Source of the DNA: Paracerasibacillus soli
GTDB lineage: Bacteria > Bacillota > Bacilli > Bacillales > Amphibacillaceae
Length of the DNA: 64,000 nucleotides
NCBI RefSeq assembly: GCF_034006335.1
Contig: NZ_JAWDIQ010000001.1
Strand: one strand, 5' to 3'
The notes below the pieces were generated by a model. That model had not been told where the DNA came from. It did no database searches and saw only the letters and a list, made by a program, of their open reading frames with translations. Within the stretch, counting starts at the first letter, position 1; each line of letters starts with the position of its first letter. The position numbers and the translations under genes were made by a program. Shown here in pieces: positions 9,965-18,185 of the stretch.

Positions 9965-10228
9965 TTAATATCCGTGATTTTGAAAGACTTCTAATACTTT
10001 CGGGGTTAAGGTATCCCACTCGACATCAAAGTCTTTGTTTACTGTAATGAAGTTTTGATAGCCAAATACATTTGCAACACCATCAACTTTCATTAAATCA
10101 TTCATAATTTCATGCTCACTTGTATCACCAGGCATAACGGATATGCTATTCGTTCCTTCAAAGATAACCTTGTCTGTCGTAAATTTAATTGCATTTGGAT
10201 TTGGTGTACCTTCTGGTCTTACTCCCAT
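9965..10228 (-). CDS. NifU N-terminal (Nfu_N) domain protein
   Basis: 87 residues starting MGVRPEGTPNPNAIKF. The second ATG is chosen because GAGGAGG is 7 bases before it, whereas the first ATG is almost on top of the site. The TPNPNAIKF motif and the LMKVDGVANVFGYQNFITV strand pattern define the Nfu N-terminal domain. The C-terminal CxxC scaffold domain is absent, so it is a stand-alone domain. A role in Fe-S cluster handling is inferred from the family only. Single-gene unit. Confidence 0.9.
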   Translation of the reverse strand: MGVRPEGTPNPNAIKFTTDKVIFEGTNSISVMPGDTSEHEIMNDLMKVDGVANVFGYQNFITVNKDFDVEWDTLTPKVLEVFQNHGY

Positions 10229-10340
10229 CGTCATCCCTCCTCAAATATCCCTATTTATGTCCATATTAGCAGAATTTTGGAGAATAAAAAAGAAAAACCC
10301 GTTATTTTGTACATATAAACGATATAAGGACAAAACAAAA

Positions 10341-10404
10341 GGATCAGAACCCTCTCTATTACGATAAAAAGCTTTATCGTCATGATACGAGGGGTCTGAC
10401 CCCT
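10341..10404. repeat. Long imperfect palindrome (REP-like)
   Basis: The arms GATCAGAACCCTC...CGATAAA and TTTATCG...GAGGGGTCTGACC face each other across about 64 bases. No T tract follows. The GGGGTCTGACCCC type end resembles dispersed palindromes in other Bacillaceae genomes (from memory). The rest of 10229-10559 shows no gene. Confidence 0.5.
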
Positions 10405-10559
10405 GACCTTTGACAAAATATTACGCTTCAAGCAACTCTTTATTTCATTTTTATAAATGAACTAGTAATTACCATCACGTTTACTTTGTCATTGAAGAAG
10501 ATAACACATTCGTCCTTGTGTGATATAAATAAAAATTGGAATAAAAGTTTGAGCGGAGG

Positions 10560-10753
10560 TTAGCTCAAGCTTTGGTTCTGCTCCAGCTGCTGTTGTAGTT
10601 GTTCCAAATGTTGTTTCTCTTCAGGCGTACATTCAGCTTGTGCAGCTTGAATCGCATCCTGTGCAGCTTGTTTATCTTGTTCAGACACGTTGCCTTGCAT
10701 ATTTGTCATTTGGTTAACAGTATCCATGGCTTTTTGGAATAAGTTTTTTCCAT
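10560..10753 (-). CDS. DUF3813-type small protein, frame change at the start
   Basis: The ATG at 10753 follows GTAGGAGGG, but its frame ends within 16 codons. Adding one A to the A6 run (10744-10749) gives MEKNLFQKAMDTVNQMTNMQ and a 65-residue Gln-rich protein ending EQLQQQLEQNQSLS. The NLFQKA start and helical Gln/Ala-rich body resemble DUF3813 (YitR) proteins. It directly abuts the stop of the upstream 49-residue ORF (TAAATG), so the two are translationally coupled. Function unknown. Confidence 0.6.
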
Positions 10754-10903
10754 TTAAAACCCTCCTACAGTATGATCCTCAGCTTCTTCCTCTTTCCGCT
10801 CTGCTTCAGAAAAAGTGGAACGGTAAGGAAAGCGTTCAGCATGCTTTTTAACAGAATCTGCACCTTGATGAATAAATCGTTTAGACTTACTCTTTTTCCC
10901 CAT
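10754..10903 (-). CDS. Small hypothetical protein (49 aa)
   Basis: Starts MGKKSKSKRFIHQGADSVKK behind GTGGGAGGTTAC, a good site. The protein is basic at the N-terminus and acidic in the middle (EAERKEEEAEDH). Its stop overlaps nothing but touches the next ATG. I do not recognise a family; small basic/acidic proteins of this sort are common among spore or stress proteins, but nothing here proves it. Probably an operon with the DUF3813-type gene. Confidence 0.65.
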   Translation of the reverse strand: MGKKSKSKRFIHQGADSVKKHAERFPYRSTFSEAERKEEEAEDHTVGGF

Positions 10904-11012
10904 CGGTGTAACCTCCCACTTTAAAATAAGTGAAAAGTGAACGCTTTGTAACGTTCAATCATAGTATGGGTCAAGTTATCTGTTTTATAGGAGGTAATAA
11001 ACGGTTAAACTT

Positions 11013-11843
11013 CTATTTTTCCACATGAATATCCATACTTAAGTAAGTTTGCAGAAACTTACCAACGCCATCAGCCTCATTTGTTTCCGTTATATGGTTT
11101 GCTATGGATTGTAATTCTTGAATACCATTGCGCATGGCAACACCTACTCCAGCGTAATCAATCATTTCTAAGTCATTATCTTCATCTCCGAAAGCAATAA
11201 TCCTTTCGCGTGGGATATCATAATATTTTGCAATCTTTTGTAGACCAACTGCTTTATTTATCCCATTTTTCACGACTTCAATAATATTTAGCGGTGCACC
11301 CCAAACCCGGTGTTCAATAATTTCTGCATAATCATTAAGATGTGTGCGAAGTTGAGAGAAATCTTCGTTTGGTTGGATTAATAAGGATGTTGGATCTTCT
11401 AACAATTTCCTTTTTAAATCACCAACAGTATATGGTAGCTCAATGGAGTTTTTCATAAAGGTTTTAATAATGCCCTCGTCATACTGGTCAACAAACATAT
11501 GGTCTTGTACTTCGGCCATAATATTTTTAACGGAAACTTCGTAACAGGCATCGACAATTTCTAATGCGGTTTTATTAGGCATTGGACTGTGCGTTGTCCG
11601 CCAAGTTGAGTCTTTGGGGTGATGAATTAAAGCACCATTAAAATTGACCATTGGAGTATTTAATTTCATTTCATGATAATAGTTGATACTTGAACGGTGA
11701 GGTCGTCCTGTTGCAATGACAACAATATGACCGTCATGAATTGCATGCTCAATCGTTCTTCTATTGTTCTCGCTTATTTCTTTATCATCTGTTAATAATG
11801 TGCCATCTAAATCTAATGCGATTAAATGCTGTTTTTTTCTCAT
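11013..11843 (-). CDS. yitU: Cof-type HAD hydrolase YitU
   Basis: 276 residues. All HAD motifs are visible: nucleophile DLDGTLLTDD (motif I), the ATGRPH motif II, the conserved Lys in KNGINKAVGLQ, and GDEDNDLEMI (motif IV). The Cof-type cap lies in between. B. subtilis YitU is one of the phosphatases that act on the riboflavin precursor 5-amino-6-ribitylamino-uracil phosphate; that activity is transferred from the family. The ATG at 11843 has GAGGTGA at proper distance; the GTG three codons upstream is part of that site. Divergent from yitV. Confidence 0.9.
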   Translation of the reverse strand: MRKKQHLIALDLDGTLLTDDKEISENNRRTIEHAIHDGHIVVIATGRPHRSSINYYHEMKLNTPMVNFNGALIHHPKDSTWRTTHSPMPNKTALEIVDACYEVSVKNIMAEVQDHMFVDQYDEGIIKTFMKNSIELPYTVGDLKRKLLEDPTSLLIQPNEDFSQLRTHLNDYAEIIEHRVWGAPLNIIEVVKNGINKAVGLQKIAKYYDIPRERIIAFGDEDNDLEMIDYAGVGVAMRNGIQELQSIANHITETNEADGVGKFLQTYLSMDIHVEK

Positions 11844-11978
11844 ATCCTTCACCTCGTATGCCCTTAAGTTTATAAATTATTCCCGAATAAGTAAAGAGTT
11901 TTTACTATGAAGTTTTTGTAAAAGGCATTATCATTTATATATAATGTCTTGAAAATAGATGAATGAGGAGGTAGACGG

Positions 11979-12743
11979 ATGATTGGTATACAAAAGAAGT
12001 GGATGGGGAATATCCCAGTCTTAGATGTATGTAGTGTTGAAAATCAACAGGAAGTATTGCCGGTTATCATATATTTTCACGGATTTACAAGTGCAAAAGA
12101 ACATAATTTGCCACTTGCCTTTTTATTGGCAGAAAAGGGATTTCGAGTTCTACTTCCGGACAGTATATTACATGGTGAGCGTGAGGGACACGAAAAATCA
12201 GTGTCCGAAAAACAGATAGCTTTTTGGGATATTGTAATTCAAAATGTTGCCGATTTAAACGTAATTAAAGAGGACTTAGAAAAATCAGGCCTTTTAATTG
12301 AAAATCGTATTGGAATTGCAGGAACGAGCATGGGTGGTATTACAACATCAGCGGCTCTAACAAAATACGATTGGATTAAAGTCGCAGCAGTATTGATGGG
12401 GTCACCGAAACTTTCAACTTATGCAGAAGTGTTGTTGAAACATTATGAAACGTCAAATGAATGGAATATAACGGAAGATAAAATTCAACAGCTATTTCAA
12501 CAGATTGATGAAATTGATTTGTCAAAACACCCAGAAGCATTAGAAAATCGGCCTTTATTATTTTGGCACGGAAATGCAGACGCTGTCGTTCCATTTGAAC
12601 ATGCGTACTCATTTTTTACTGAAGTTCAGAATACATATGATAATAAAGAGCATATTCATTTTCTAAAAGAAAAAGGCGTAGGCCATAAGGTAACTCGCTT
12701 TGCTATTTTAGAAACAGTAAAATGGTTTGATAAATATTTGTAA
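11979..12743 (+). CDS. yitV: Alpha/beta hydrolase YitV
   Basis: 254 residues with the alpha/beta hydrolase fold. The oxyanion segment is IYFHGFTSAKEHN, the nucleophile elbow GTSMGG, the acid HGNADAVV and the catalytic His GVGHKVT. A GGAGG precedes the ATG by 7 bases. The substrate is unknown; esterase activity is likely. It sits between yitU and yitW as in B. subtilis. Confidence 0.92.
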   Translation: MIGIQKKWMGNIPVLDVCSVENQQEVLPVIIYFHGFTSAKEHNLPLAFLLAEKGFRVLLPDSILHGEREGHEKSVSEKQIAFWDIVIQNVADLNVIKEDLEKSGLLIENRIGIAGTSMGGITTSAALTKYDWIKVAAVLMGSPKLSTYAEVLLKHYETSNEWNITEDKIQQLFQQIDEIDLSKHPEALENRPLLFWHGNADAVVPFEHAYSFFTEVQNTYDNKEHIHFLKEKGVGHKVTRFAILETVKWFDKYL

Positions 12744-12840
12744 TCGCGTGAGATGAATAACAGTCGCTTGTGATTAAAATCATTGAAAAAAACGTGGAAT
12801 ATGATTAAATAAAGATAGGAACCTAAAAGGAGGGAAATCC

Positions 12841-13167
12841 ATGGATGAAGCATTAAAGGACAATATACTAGGCGCCCTTGAAAATGTAATTGACCCAGAG
12901 TTAGGAATTGACATTATCAATATGGGTTTAGTATATAACGTCGCATTAGATGATAATGGATTATGTACAGTCACGATGACACTCACGACAATGGGCTGCC
13001 CATTAGCTGGCCATATTGAAGCCGATGTGCGTCGTGCGTTATCGGATATTCCGGAAATTAAAGATATTGATGTAAACATTGTTTGGGATCCACCATGGGG
13101 CAAAGATAAGATGACACGTTATGCTAAAATTGCATTAGGGATTCCAATTAATATAGCGAATAAATAA
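12841..13167 (+). CDS. yitW: MIP18/SufT family protein (DUF59) YitW
   Basis: 108 residues starting MDEALKDNILGALENVIDPE, with the DUF59 signature NMGLVYNV and TLTTMGCPLAGHI containing the conserved Cys. Proteins of this family help mature Fe-S proteins. GGAGG lies 8 bases upstream. A terminator follows immediately. The frame is intact. Confidence 0.93.
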   Translation: MDEALKDNILGALENVIDPELGIDIINMGLVYNVALDDNGLCTVTMTLTTMGCPLAGHIEADVRRALSDIPEIKDIDVNIVWDPPWGKDKMTRYAKIALGIPINIANK

Positions 13168-13200
13168 AAGGTTGATTCAAGTAGATGAATCGACCTTTTT
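13168..13200 (+). terminator. Terminator after yitW
   Basis: Stem AAGGTTGATTC / GAATCGACCTT (one G-U) with an 8-base loop and a T5 tail. Confidence 0.9.
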
Positions 13201-13227
13201 CAATATAAAGAGAATAGGGGAAGTGTG

Positions 13228-13716
13228 ATGGAAAAGAATTATTGGATTACGGAGGAACCGATACAATTGCAAGATGTAATGGATAAAGTTGTTCGTCGTG
13301 AAGCTGGTGCAATTAGTACATTTACAGGTATTGTGCGTGAATTTACAAAGGGGAAACGTACATTATATTTAGAATATCAAGCATACATACCGATGGCCGA
13401 AAAAAAATTGGCGCAAATCGGACAAGAAATAGCAGAAAAATGGGGAAATACAAAAACAGCTATTGTGCATCGGATTGGAAAGTTGGATATATCTGAAATT
13501 GCGGTGGCAATCGCGGTATCGACACCACATCGTAAAGATGCGTTTGAAGCCAGCGAGTATGCTATTGATCGGATTAAAGAGATTGTGCCAATTTGGAAAA
13601 AAGAACATTGGGAAGACGGTACATTATGGATTGGAGATCAACAAGAAACAACCGCATACAAACAAGGAATGCCAGCCAAAGTGCAAATGGAAATGAAACA
13701 AGGTGAAAAGGAATGA
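13228..13716 (+). CDS. moaE: Molybdopterin synthase catalytic subunit
   Basis: 162 residues. MoaE inserts sulfur from MoaD thiocarboxylate into precursor Z to make molybdopterin. The signature AGAISTFTGIVREFTKGK is near the N-terminus, with YQAYIPMAE, HRIGKLDI and the active-site IWKKEHWEDG further on. The ATG at 13228 follows AGGGGAAG; a GTG directly before it is not needed. moaD follows 20 bases after the stop. The remaining moa/moe genes are not in the window. Confidence 0.95.
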   Translation: MEKNYWITEEPIQLQDVMDKVVRREAGAISTFTGIVREFTKGKRTLYLEYQAYIPMAEKKLAQIGQEIAEKWGNTKTAIVHRIGKLDISEIAVAIAVSTPHRKDAFEASEYAIDRIKEIVPIWKKEHWEDGTLWIGDQQETTAYKQGMPAKVQMEMKQGEKE

Positions 13717-13736
13717 AACGTATGGAGGGAGAACGA

Positions 13737-13970
13737 ATGGTTGAAGTACTTTTTTTCGCCGAATTACGAGATGTTGTTGGTAAAGATAAATTAACCGTAG
13801 CCGCAGATGGAATGACGATAACAGAACTTAAAGAAAAATGGCTGACTTCATATGGGGTAGAAAAGTTTAACGTTGCGATGGTTGCAATTAATGAGGAATA
13901 TGCCCCTGATGATACGCTGGTGAAAGCTGGCGATGTGATTGCCTTCATCCCCCCAGTAAGTGGAGGCTAA
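13737..13970 (+). CDS. moaD: Molybdopterin synthase sulfur carrier subunit
   Basis: 77 residues with a ubiquitin-like fold, ending in the essential Gly-Gly (IPPVSGG). The start MVEVLFFAELRDVVGKD is preceded by GGAGGGAG; an upstream in-frame ATG overlapping the moaE stop lacks a site. It partners MoaE, encoded just upstream in the same operon. Confidence 0.95.
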   Translation: MVEVLFFAELRDVVGKDKLTVAADGMTITELKEKWLTSYGVEKFNVAMVAINEEYAPDDTLVKAGDVIAFIPPVSGG

Positions 13971-13977
13971 ATAACTA

Positions 13978-14018
13978 GGCTGATATGAAAGAGGTTTAAT
14001 ACCATTTTCATATTAGCC
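13978..14018. terminator. Inverted repeat after moaD
   Basis: GGCTGATATGAAA faces TTTTCATATTAGCC across a 14-base loop, 8 bases after the moaD stop. There is no T tract, so it may be a weak terminator or a 3' stabilising hairpin. Confidence 0.45.
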
Positions 14019-14097
14019 GATTGAGCCGTTGCATACAAGCTAACTGGTGGGGACATGATAGTACGTCTATTTTAAGGTAGGCATTTCTTTATCATTT

Positions 14098-14790
14098 TTA
14101 CAGAATTAGTTCATGCAGATTTGGAAAGTCAATGATGATATGTCCGTTTTCATCATTACAAACTAAATCCTGCTTTTTTAATTTAGTTAATGTTCTACTC
14201 ACGGTTTCACGACTTGTACCAATCATGTTAGCTAATTCACGATTTGTAAACATTGCAGTGAAGCGAAACTTACCTTCCGCTATTTTCTCTCCATGGCTTT
14301 GTGATAAACGAAGCAATAATTTAATGATCTGCTCATGGGTACTATCTAATATTTTTTCTTCTAATCTTGTTTGTAAATTTACAATAATATCACCTAAGAC
14401 TTTAAAAAGTTTGACACAAATTTCAGGATGCGTCACAAGAACATTTTCAAATTGATTAATGGGGATATAAATGAGTATTGCATCTTCTGAAACTTCGGCA
14501 TGTGCAGGATAGTTATCTTTTCTAAAAAAACCTTGATGTGGGAACATATCTCCAGATTTTAAGACGTTTACAATTTGTTCGCGACCATTCATATCTGTTT
14601 TATAAATTTTAATACTTCCTTGGTGGATAAAATAGACATTTGTTAGTAAATCACCTTGTAGGAAAACATGTTGACCTTTTCGATAAGGGCGATGTTGGGC
14701 AATATCTAAGATTGGTTCCAATTCACCGGCTGATAAATCTTTAAATAGTGCAAAAGAAGTAAGTAAATCATGGATTGTTTTACGATTCAT
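14098..14790 (-). CDS. Crp/Fnr family transcription regulator
   Basis: 230 residues. The N-terminal cyclic-nucleotide-binding-like barrel includes HRPYRKGQHVFLQGD. The C-terminal winged helix contains NRELANMIGTSRETVSRTLTK, the recognition-helix motif of the Fnr/ArcR group. It has no Cys cluster, so it should not bind Fe-S as classical Fnr does; an ArcR-like regulator of anaerobic metabolism is the best guess. AAAGGGG lies about 10 bases before the ATG. The closeness to moaE/moaD hints at anaerobic molybdoenzyme control, an inference. Confidence 0.88.
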   Translation of the reverse strand: MNRKTIHDLLTSFALFKDLSAGELEPILDIAQHRPYRKGQHVFLQGDLLTNVYFIHQGSIKIYKTDMNGREQIVNVLKSGDMFPHQGFFRKDNYPAHAEVSEDAILIYIPINQFENVLVTHPEICVKLFKVLGDIIVNLQTRLEEKILDSTHEQIIKLLLRLSQSHGEKIAEGKFRFTAMFTNRELANMIGTSRETVSRTLTKLKKQDLVCNDENGHIIIDFPNLHELIL

Positions 14791-14980
14791 TAGATGTAAA
14801 ACCCCTTTCTAGTCGGGAATTTATAGCTAGCTAATCTTATCTTAACATGTTTTCATCAATATCCGTTCTAAAATGATGTGTGATAAAAGTCATACACCAT
14901 TTGTGTTTACCATCACTGTAAAAGTAATAATGATACGTTATGATCATATGGAAAGGGAGAACAAACAGGAGTGATAAACG

Positions 14981-15094
14981 ATGAACAGAAAATATGTGAA
15001 AAAGCTGTACGCACCGAGTATAGAGCCTAAGTTACGCCATCCCTATATCTTGCATAGTTTTGATGGTTTACGGTTGGAGAATTTATGGAATTAA
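14981..15094 (+). CDS. Tiny hypothetical ORF (37 aa)
   Basis: MNRKYVKKLYAPSIEPKLRH... ending LENLWN, preceded by AGGAGTGATAAACG. It is basic and has no membrane segment. Its last 10 bases overlap the start of the next tiny ORF. I recognise no family; the good ribosome site and the coupled ORF are the only support. Confidence 0.5.
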   Translation: MNRKYVKKLYAPSIEPKLRHPYILHSFDGLRLENLWN

Positions 15095-15216
15095 AAAACG
15101 ACCATGATCCACTACCATTGCGATATCAATTAGAAATAGAACGTAGAAATCAATTCGTTTGGGAATATGTACAAGAGGGGCCTGAAGAATGGCAAGTGGC
15201 AATAGGAAAGAAATGA
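15085..15216 (+). CDS. Tiny hypothetical ORF (43 aa), coupled to the previous one
   Basis: MELKNDHDPLPLRYQLEIER... ending EEWQVAIGKK. The ATG lies inside the preceding ORF and a GGAG is 8 bases upstream. It is charged and contains no cysteine. Function unknown. The 232 bases up to uppP contain only an imperfect inverted repeat (CCCCTACCATC / GATGATAGGGG near 15289-15325). Confidence 0.5.
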   Translation: MELKNDHDPLPLRYQLEIERRNQFVWEYVQEGPEEWQVAIGKK

Positions 15217-15448
15217 GATAATTTTAGTTGGGAACGTTAGGGGCGGGCATGTATGAGCCGTTTATCTTTGCTGGAAGCCCCCTACCATCAGAATTGGTCA
15301 AAGGATGATAGGGGAGCATAATCAATATAGGGAAGGTCACTTTATATGATAAAGCTAAAGCAAACTTTATAGATGTTTAAAGATATCAGAAATGATAAAA
15401 GCAAAAGAAATTGTCATCTTCTTAATTGTTAATATTGTGGCAGACTTT

Positions 15449-16255
15449 CTACATGAAAATGATGACAAGTATACCTACAATAAAACAGTAGAAAGAAAAA
15501 TATTTTAAGTTTCCCTTTCTCATAATATTCATGAACCACTTTAAAGCAAAATAAGAAGCGATAATCGAAGCAATAAAAGCAACCGCATTTGGAATGAACT
15601 CAAAGTTAGGGTCTTGTACAATATCTTCGATAGATAAAATGGTTACGCCTAAACTAATTGGTATGTACAAAAGAAATGAAAAACGAAGCGCAGTATCTTG
15701 TTTCATGCCCAATAGCATTGCAGCAACAATCGTTGCACCGGAACGGCTTATTCCTGGGATAAGTGCTGTAGCTTGTGCTAGTCCAACAATTATGGCATCT
15801 TTAAATGTTAAATCTCCATCTTGTTTTCTTCCGCGTAAATTACGAATAATCCATAGTGCAAGACCGGTAACAAGTAATGTATAGCCTACCATGGTTGCCG
15901 TACTATTTTCGCCAATTTTATCTTTTAGTAAAAGACCAATAACACCAGCTGGTATTGTAGCAACAATTAAATAAATCATAAAGATAAAGTCCTGCCGATT
16001 TTTTTGTTTCTTCCATGTTATAAAAGCGAAACTTCCTTTTAGCAAACGAAAAATATCATGCCGATAAATTACAAATACTGCAATTAAAGAGCCAAAGTTA
16101 ACTAAAATTTCAAAGGAAAGTCCTTCTATCATGACATTAAATAAATCTCTAAAAATAACAAGATGACCACTAGAAGAAATTGGGATTGGTTCCGTGACCC
16201 CTTGAATGAGTCCTAATATGAGGTATTTCATGATTGTCCATAAATCTGCCAGCAT
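15449..16255 (-). CDS. uppP: Undecaprenyl-diphosphatase UppP
   Basis: 268 residues from MLADLWTIMKYLILGLIQGV, chosen because GGAAG is placed correctly before it; the longer reading starts upstream of any site. A polytopic membrane phosphatase that recycles undecaprenyl diphosphate, the lipid carrier for peptidoglycan, and gives bacitracin resistance. Both signatures are visible: QGVTEPIPISSSGHLVIF and PGISRSGATIVAAM. Single-gene unit. Confidence 0.93.
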   Translation of the reverse strand: MLADLWTIMKYLILGLIQGVTEPIPISSSGHLVIFRDLFNVMIEGLSFEILVNFGSLIAVFVIYRHDIFRLLKGSFAFITWKKQKNRQDFIFMIYLIVATIPAGVIGLLLKDKIGENSTATMVGYTLLVTGLALWIIRNLRGRKQDGDLTFKDAIIVGLAQATALIPGISRSGATIVAAMLLGMKQDTALRFSFLLYIPISLGVTILSIEDIVQDPNFEFIPNAVAFIASIIASYFALKWFMNIMRKGNLKYFSFYCFIVGILVIIFM

Positions 16256-16352
16256 GAGTGCACTTCCTTTCATTTCTTTTAAATTAAACAATAAAAGTAT
16301 AGTCACCGACCTATATCTAATTGAATAAGTTAGGTGTAGGAGGTTGAGATAT

Positions 16353-16678
16353 ATGCGTGAAGACTACAAACATATATATGACGAATGCAAGGAGCATATG
16401 CATGCATATGTATTAGTACAGACTACAGATGGAAACGAGTTCGACGGCATTATAACGGGGTAGATAAGGAATACGTCTATTTTGCAGTACCGAATGACAA
16501 TCAAATGGAAACCCGTGCTGAAGATGGATCAGACAGACAATTTTGGTTTGGAAATCCTGGATATTTTGGTGGACCAATGTGGGGATATCCAGGGTATTTT
16601 GCGCCGCAAAGAAGATTCAGGAGAGTAATTCTTCCATTGGCTGCACTTACTGCAATTTCATTATTGCCGTGGTATTAA
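16353..16678 (+). CDS. Small Sm-like protein with Gly/Pro/aromatic tail, one frame change
   Basis: The ATG at 16353 follows TAGGAGG. The frame runs MREDYKHIYDECKEHMHAYV...DGIITG and stops in a G4 run (16457-16460). With one more G it continues VDKEYVYFAVPNDN and then GNPGYFGGPMWGYPGYFAPQ to LPLAALTAISLLPWY. The first half has the strand pattern of an Sm/Hfq-like fold, also seen in several Bacillus spore-associated proteins. About 108 residues. Function is unknown; a spore coat role is only a guess. Confidence 0.62.
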
Positions 16679-16681
16679 TAT

Positions 16682-16718
16682 AAAAAAGCTGTTTCCAATA
16701 AAGGAAACAGCTTTTTTA
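16682..16718. terminator. Bidirectional terminator
   Basis: AAAAAAGCTGTTTCC / GGAAACAGCTTTTTT with a 6-base loop. It separates the Sm-like gene (+) from yjzD (-) and has runs on both sides, so it can serve both. Confidence 0.93.
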
Positions 16719-16731
16719 AAAATGTGTCATA

Positions 16732-16911
16732 TTAATTTTCTTGATGATTATCTCGCAAAATGCCGCCAAGAATAAAAATTGCTACTATGAATACTGCTGC
16801 CAAAGCAACTGTGCCATTCATTGCAAACCCTTCTCCAGCCATGCTAGATAATACGTATGAAACGACAGTACTTATAATGAAAGCCCAAATAATTGTCATT
16901 ATGTAACGCAT
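16732..16911 (-). CDS. yjzD: YjzD-like small membrane protein (DUF2929)
   Basis: 59 residues, MRYIMTIIWAFIISTVVSYV... with a second hydrophobic segment (TVALAAVFIVAIFILGG) and a charged tail RDNHQEN. GAGGTG precedes the ATG. The MRYI-x5-W start and two-helix plan fit DUF2929. In B. subtilis yjzD lies upstream of yjaU-yjaV-med, agreeing with the neighbours here. Confidence 0.75.
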   Translation of the reverse strand: MRYIMTIIWAFIISTVVSYVLSSMAGEGFAMNGTVALAAVFIVAIFILGGILRDNHQEN

Positions 16912-17265
16912 ACATACACCTCATTCAACTTTACGATATAGTCTTTTTATATGTCTTTAGTTTACCAAATCAACTTATAAATTAAAAGCATTTCTTCTTT
17001 CATTCTTACAATATATATATAAAGACTCGTAGTAGCTTGCTAAGTAATAATGAGCTTTTTCGTGCTAAACATGTAATTTTTTTCACGATATATTGCTAAA
17101 CGAACCTAGTTATAAAGGTAGTATTGATGCGGAGGTGGTAAAAGGGGTTTGAAGTTATAAATACTTACACCGTCTAGATATGTATCGGGCCAAATAGTTG
17201 CTTGTACCGAATGAGCGTAATGAATTTCACGGCACGTAAATCTTATAAATGAGTTTTATCCCGCA
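16912..17265. other. Intergenic stretch with a possible gene remnant
   Basis: No gene with a start codon and ribosome site was found. On the minus strand (about 17240-17110) an open frame without a start reads ...VQATIWPDTYLDGVSIYNF and resembles another startless frame near 19210-19320 (...PIQTLGHNTYIEGVQINRA). The two share a TYx(D/E)GVxI core, so both could be remnants of one short gene family. Weak evidence. Confidence 0.3.
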
Positions 17266-17472
17266 TTAACTGGCTGTAAGACCCCCACTTCAAGAATTCG
17301 AGTATAATCCAAGAAATGTAAGTGGGGATCAACAGCCAGTAAAAGCCCGATTCTGTTTAACTAACATTCAGTGGGGGAGATAGGGCAGGCTAAGTTTCGT
17401 CACGTCCTGTGACAACGCCTGCACTAGCACGTCCTGTGCGTCGGAACCCCCCACTGAATGAAGTTTCACTTT
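17266..17472 (+). repeat. Dispersed structured repeat, copy B (longest)
   Basis: The left half forms a nested hairpin: ACTGGCTG pairs with CAGCCAGT, enclosing CCCCACTT / AAGTGGGG. The linker AAAAGCCCGATTCTGTTTAA leads to a second stem, CATTCAGTGGGGG / CCCCCACTGAATG, ending AAGTTTCACTTT. The second stem holds an insert with the repeated CACGTCCTGTG. No coding frame is convincing. Partial copies lie at 5359, 48445 and 62243. Confidence 0.7.
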
Positions 17473-17522
17473 ATATAATTGATGGGAAAATAAGACCTAA
17501 ACTAATATATAGGGAGAGGGAT

Positions 17523-18161
17523 ATGATGGCAACACTCGTTGTAAATTGCTTCCACTGGATAGGCTTTCATATTGTAAATGCATTTTTACAAGAAAATGAA
17601 AAGGTGATTGGATATGATCAGATAGATGTGGAATCCAAACAGTTTCTGTCTATGTATTTTGGGAGAAATGACAAATTTAAACTTATACAAACAATTAAGG
17701 AGGAGCAATTTGAAAATATCATCATAGTAGGTGAACCAAATATAGATATCAGAAGGTTAAAGGTAAAAAACATATGTGTGATTCAAACTGAAGAAAAACA
17801 AATAAATCAGTTGCAAGATGTCATAAATTTAAATATACCGTACCTCATTGGGGAATGGATGCCACTGAAGAAGGATGGGATTTTTATTGATGGAAAGTTG
17901 TACCAGTATGACAATGAACTGCTTTCTCATGAAGCAATATATATGAAAGATGTTGCGACAATGTTGTTCCATTGGATGAAAAATCCTTTAGTACCTGCAA
18001 CATTATCAATAAAAAAAGGCAAATATTCCGAGCAATGCAATAAAAAACTTGAAAATTCCATTTTTATCCGTGACAATAGACCTAATAAGGAAAGTGTGTT
18101 AACTTTACGTGAACATTATGATCGTTATTCATTTTACTATGATTCACTTTTGGAAGAATAA
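17523..18161 (+). CDS. yjaV: YjaV-like NAD(P)-binding/epimerase-like protein
   Basis: About 212 residues from MMATLVVNCFHWIGFHIVNA. The pattern hydrophobic strand-loop-helix at the N-terminus resembles a degenerate Rossmann fold of the epimerase type, without the clear GxxGxxG. A longer start would read into the upstream repeat and is rejected; GGGAGAGGG precedes the chosen ATG. Position directly upstream of med matches yjaV in B. subtilis. Function is unknown. Confidence 0.78.
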   Translation: MMATLVVNCFHWIGFHIVNAFLQENEKVIGYDQIDVESKQFLSMYFGRNDKFKLIQTIKEEQFENIIIVGEPNIDIRRLKVKNICVIQTEEKQINQLQDVINLNIPYLIGEWMPLKKDGIFIDGKLYQYDNELLSHEAIYMKDVATMLFHWMKNPLVPATLSIKKGKYSEQCNKKLENSIFIRDNRPNKESVLTLREHYDRYSFYYDSLLEE

Positions 18162-18185
18162 GAATGTCGAATGGAGTTGGCACCA

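Noticed and set aside
17409..17522. Longer N-terminus for yjaV
   Set aside because: The added 38 codons lie in the dispersed repeat and lack a ribosome site; GGGAGAGGG marks the later ATG.
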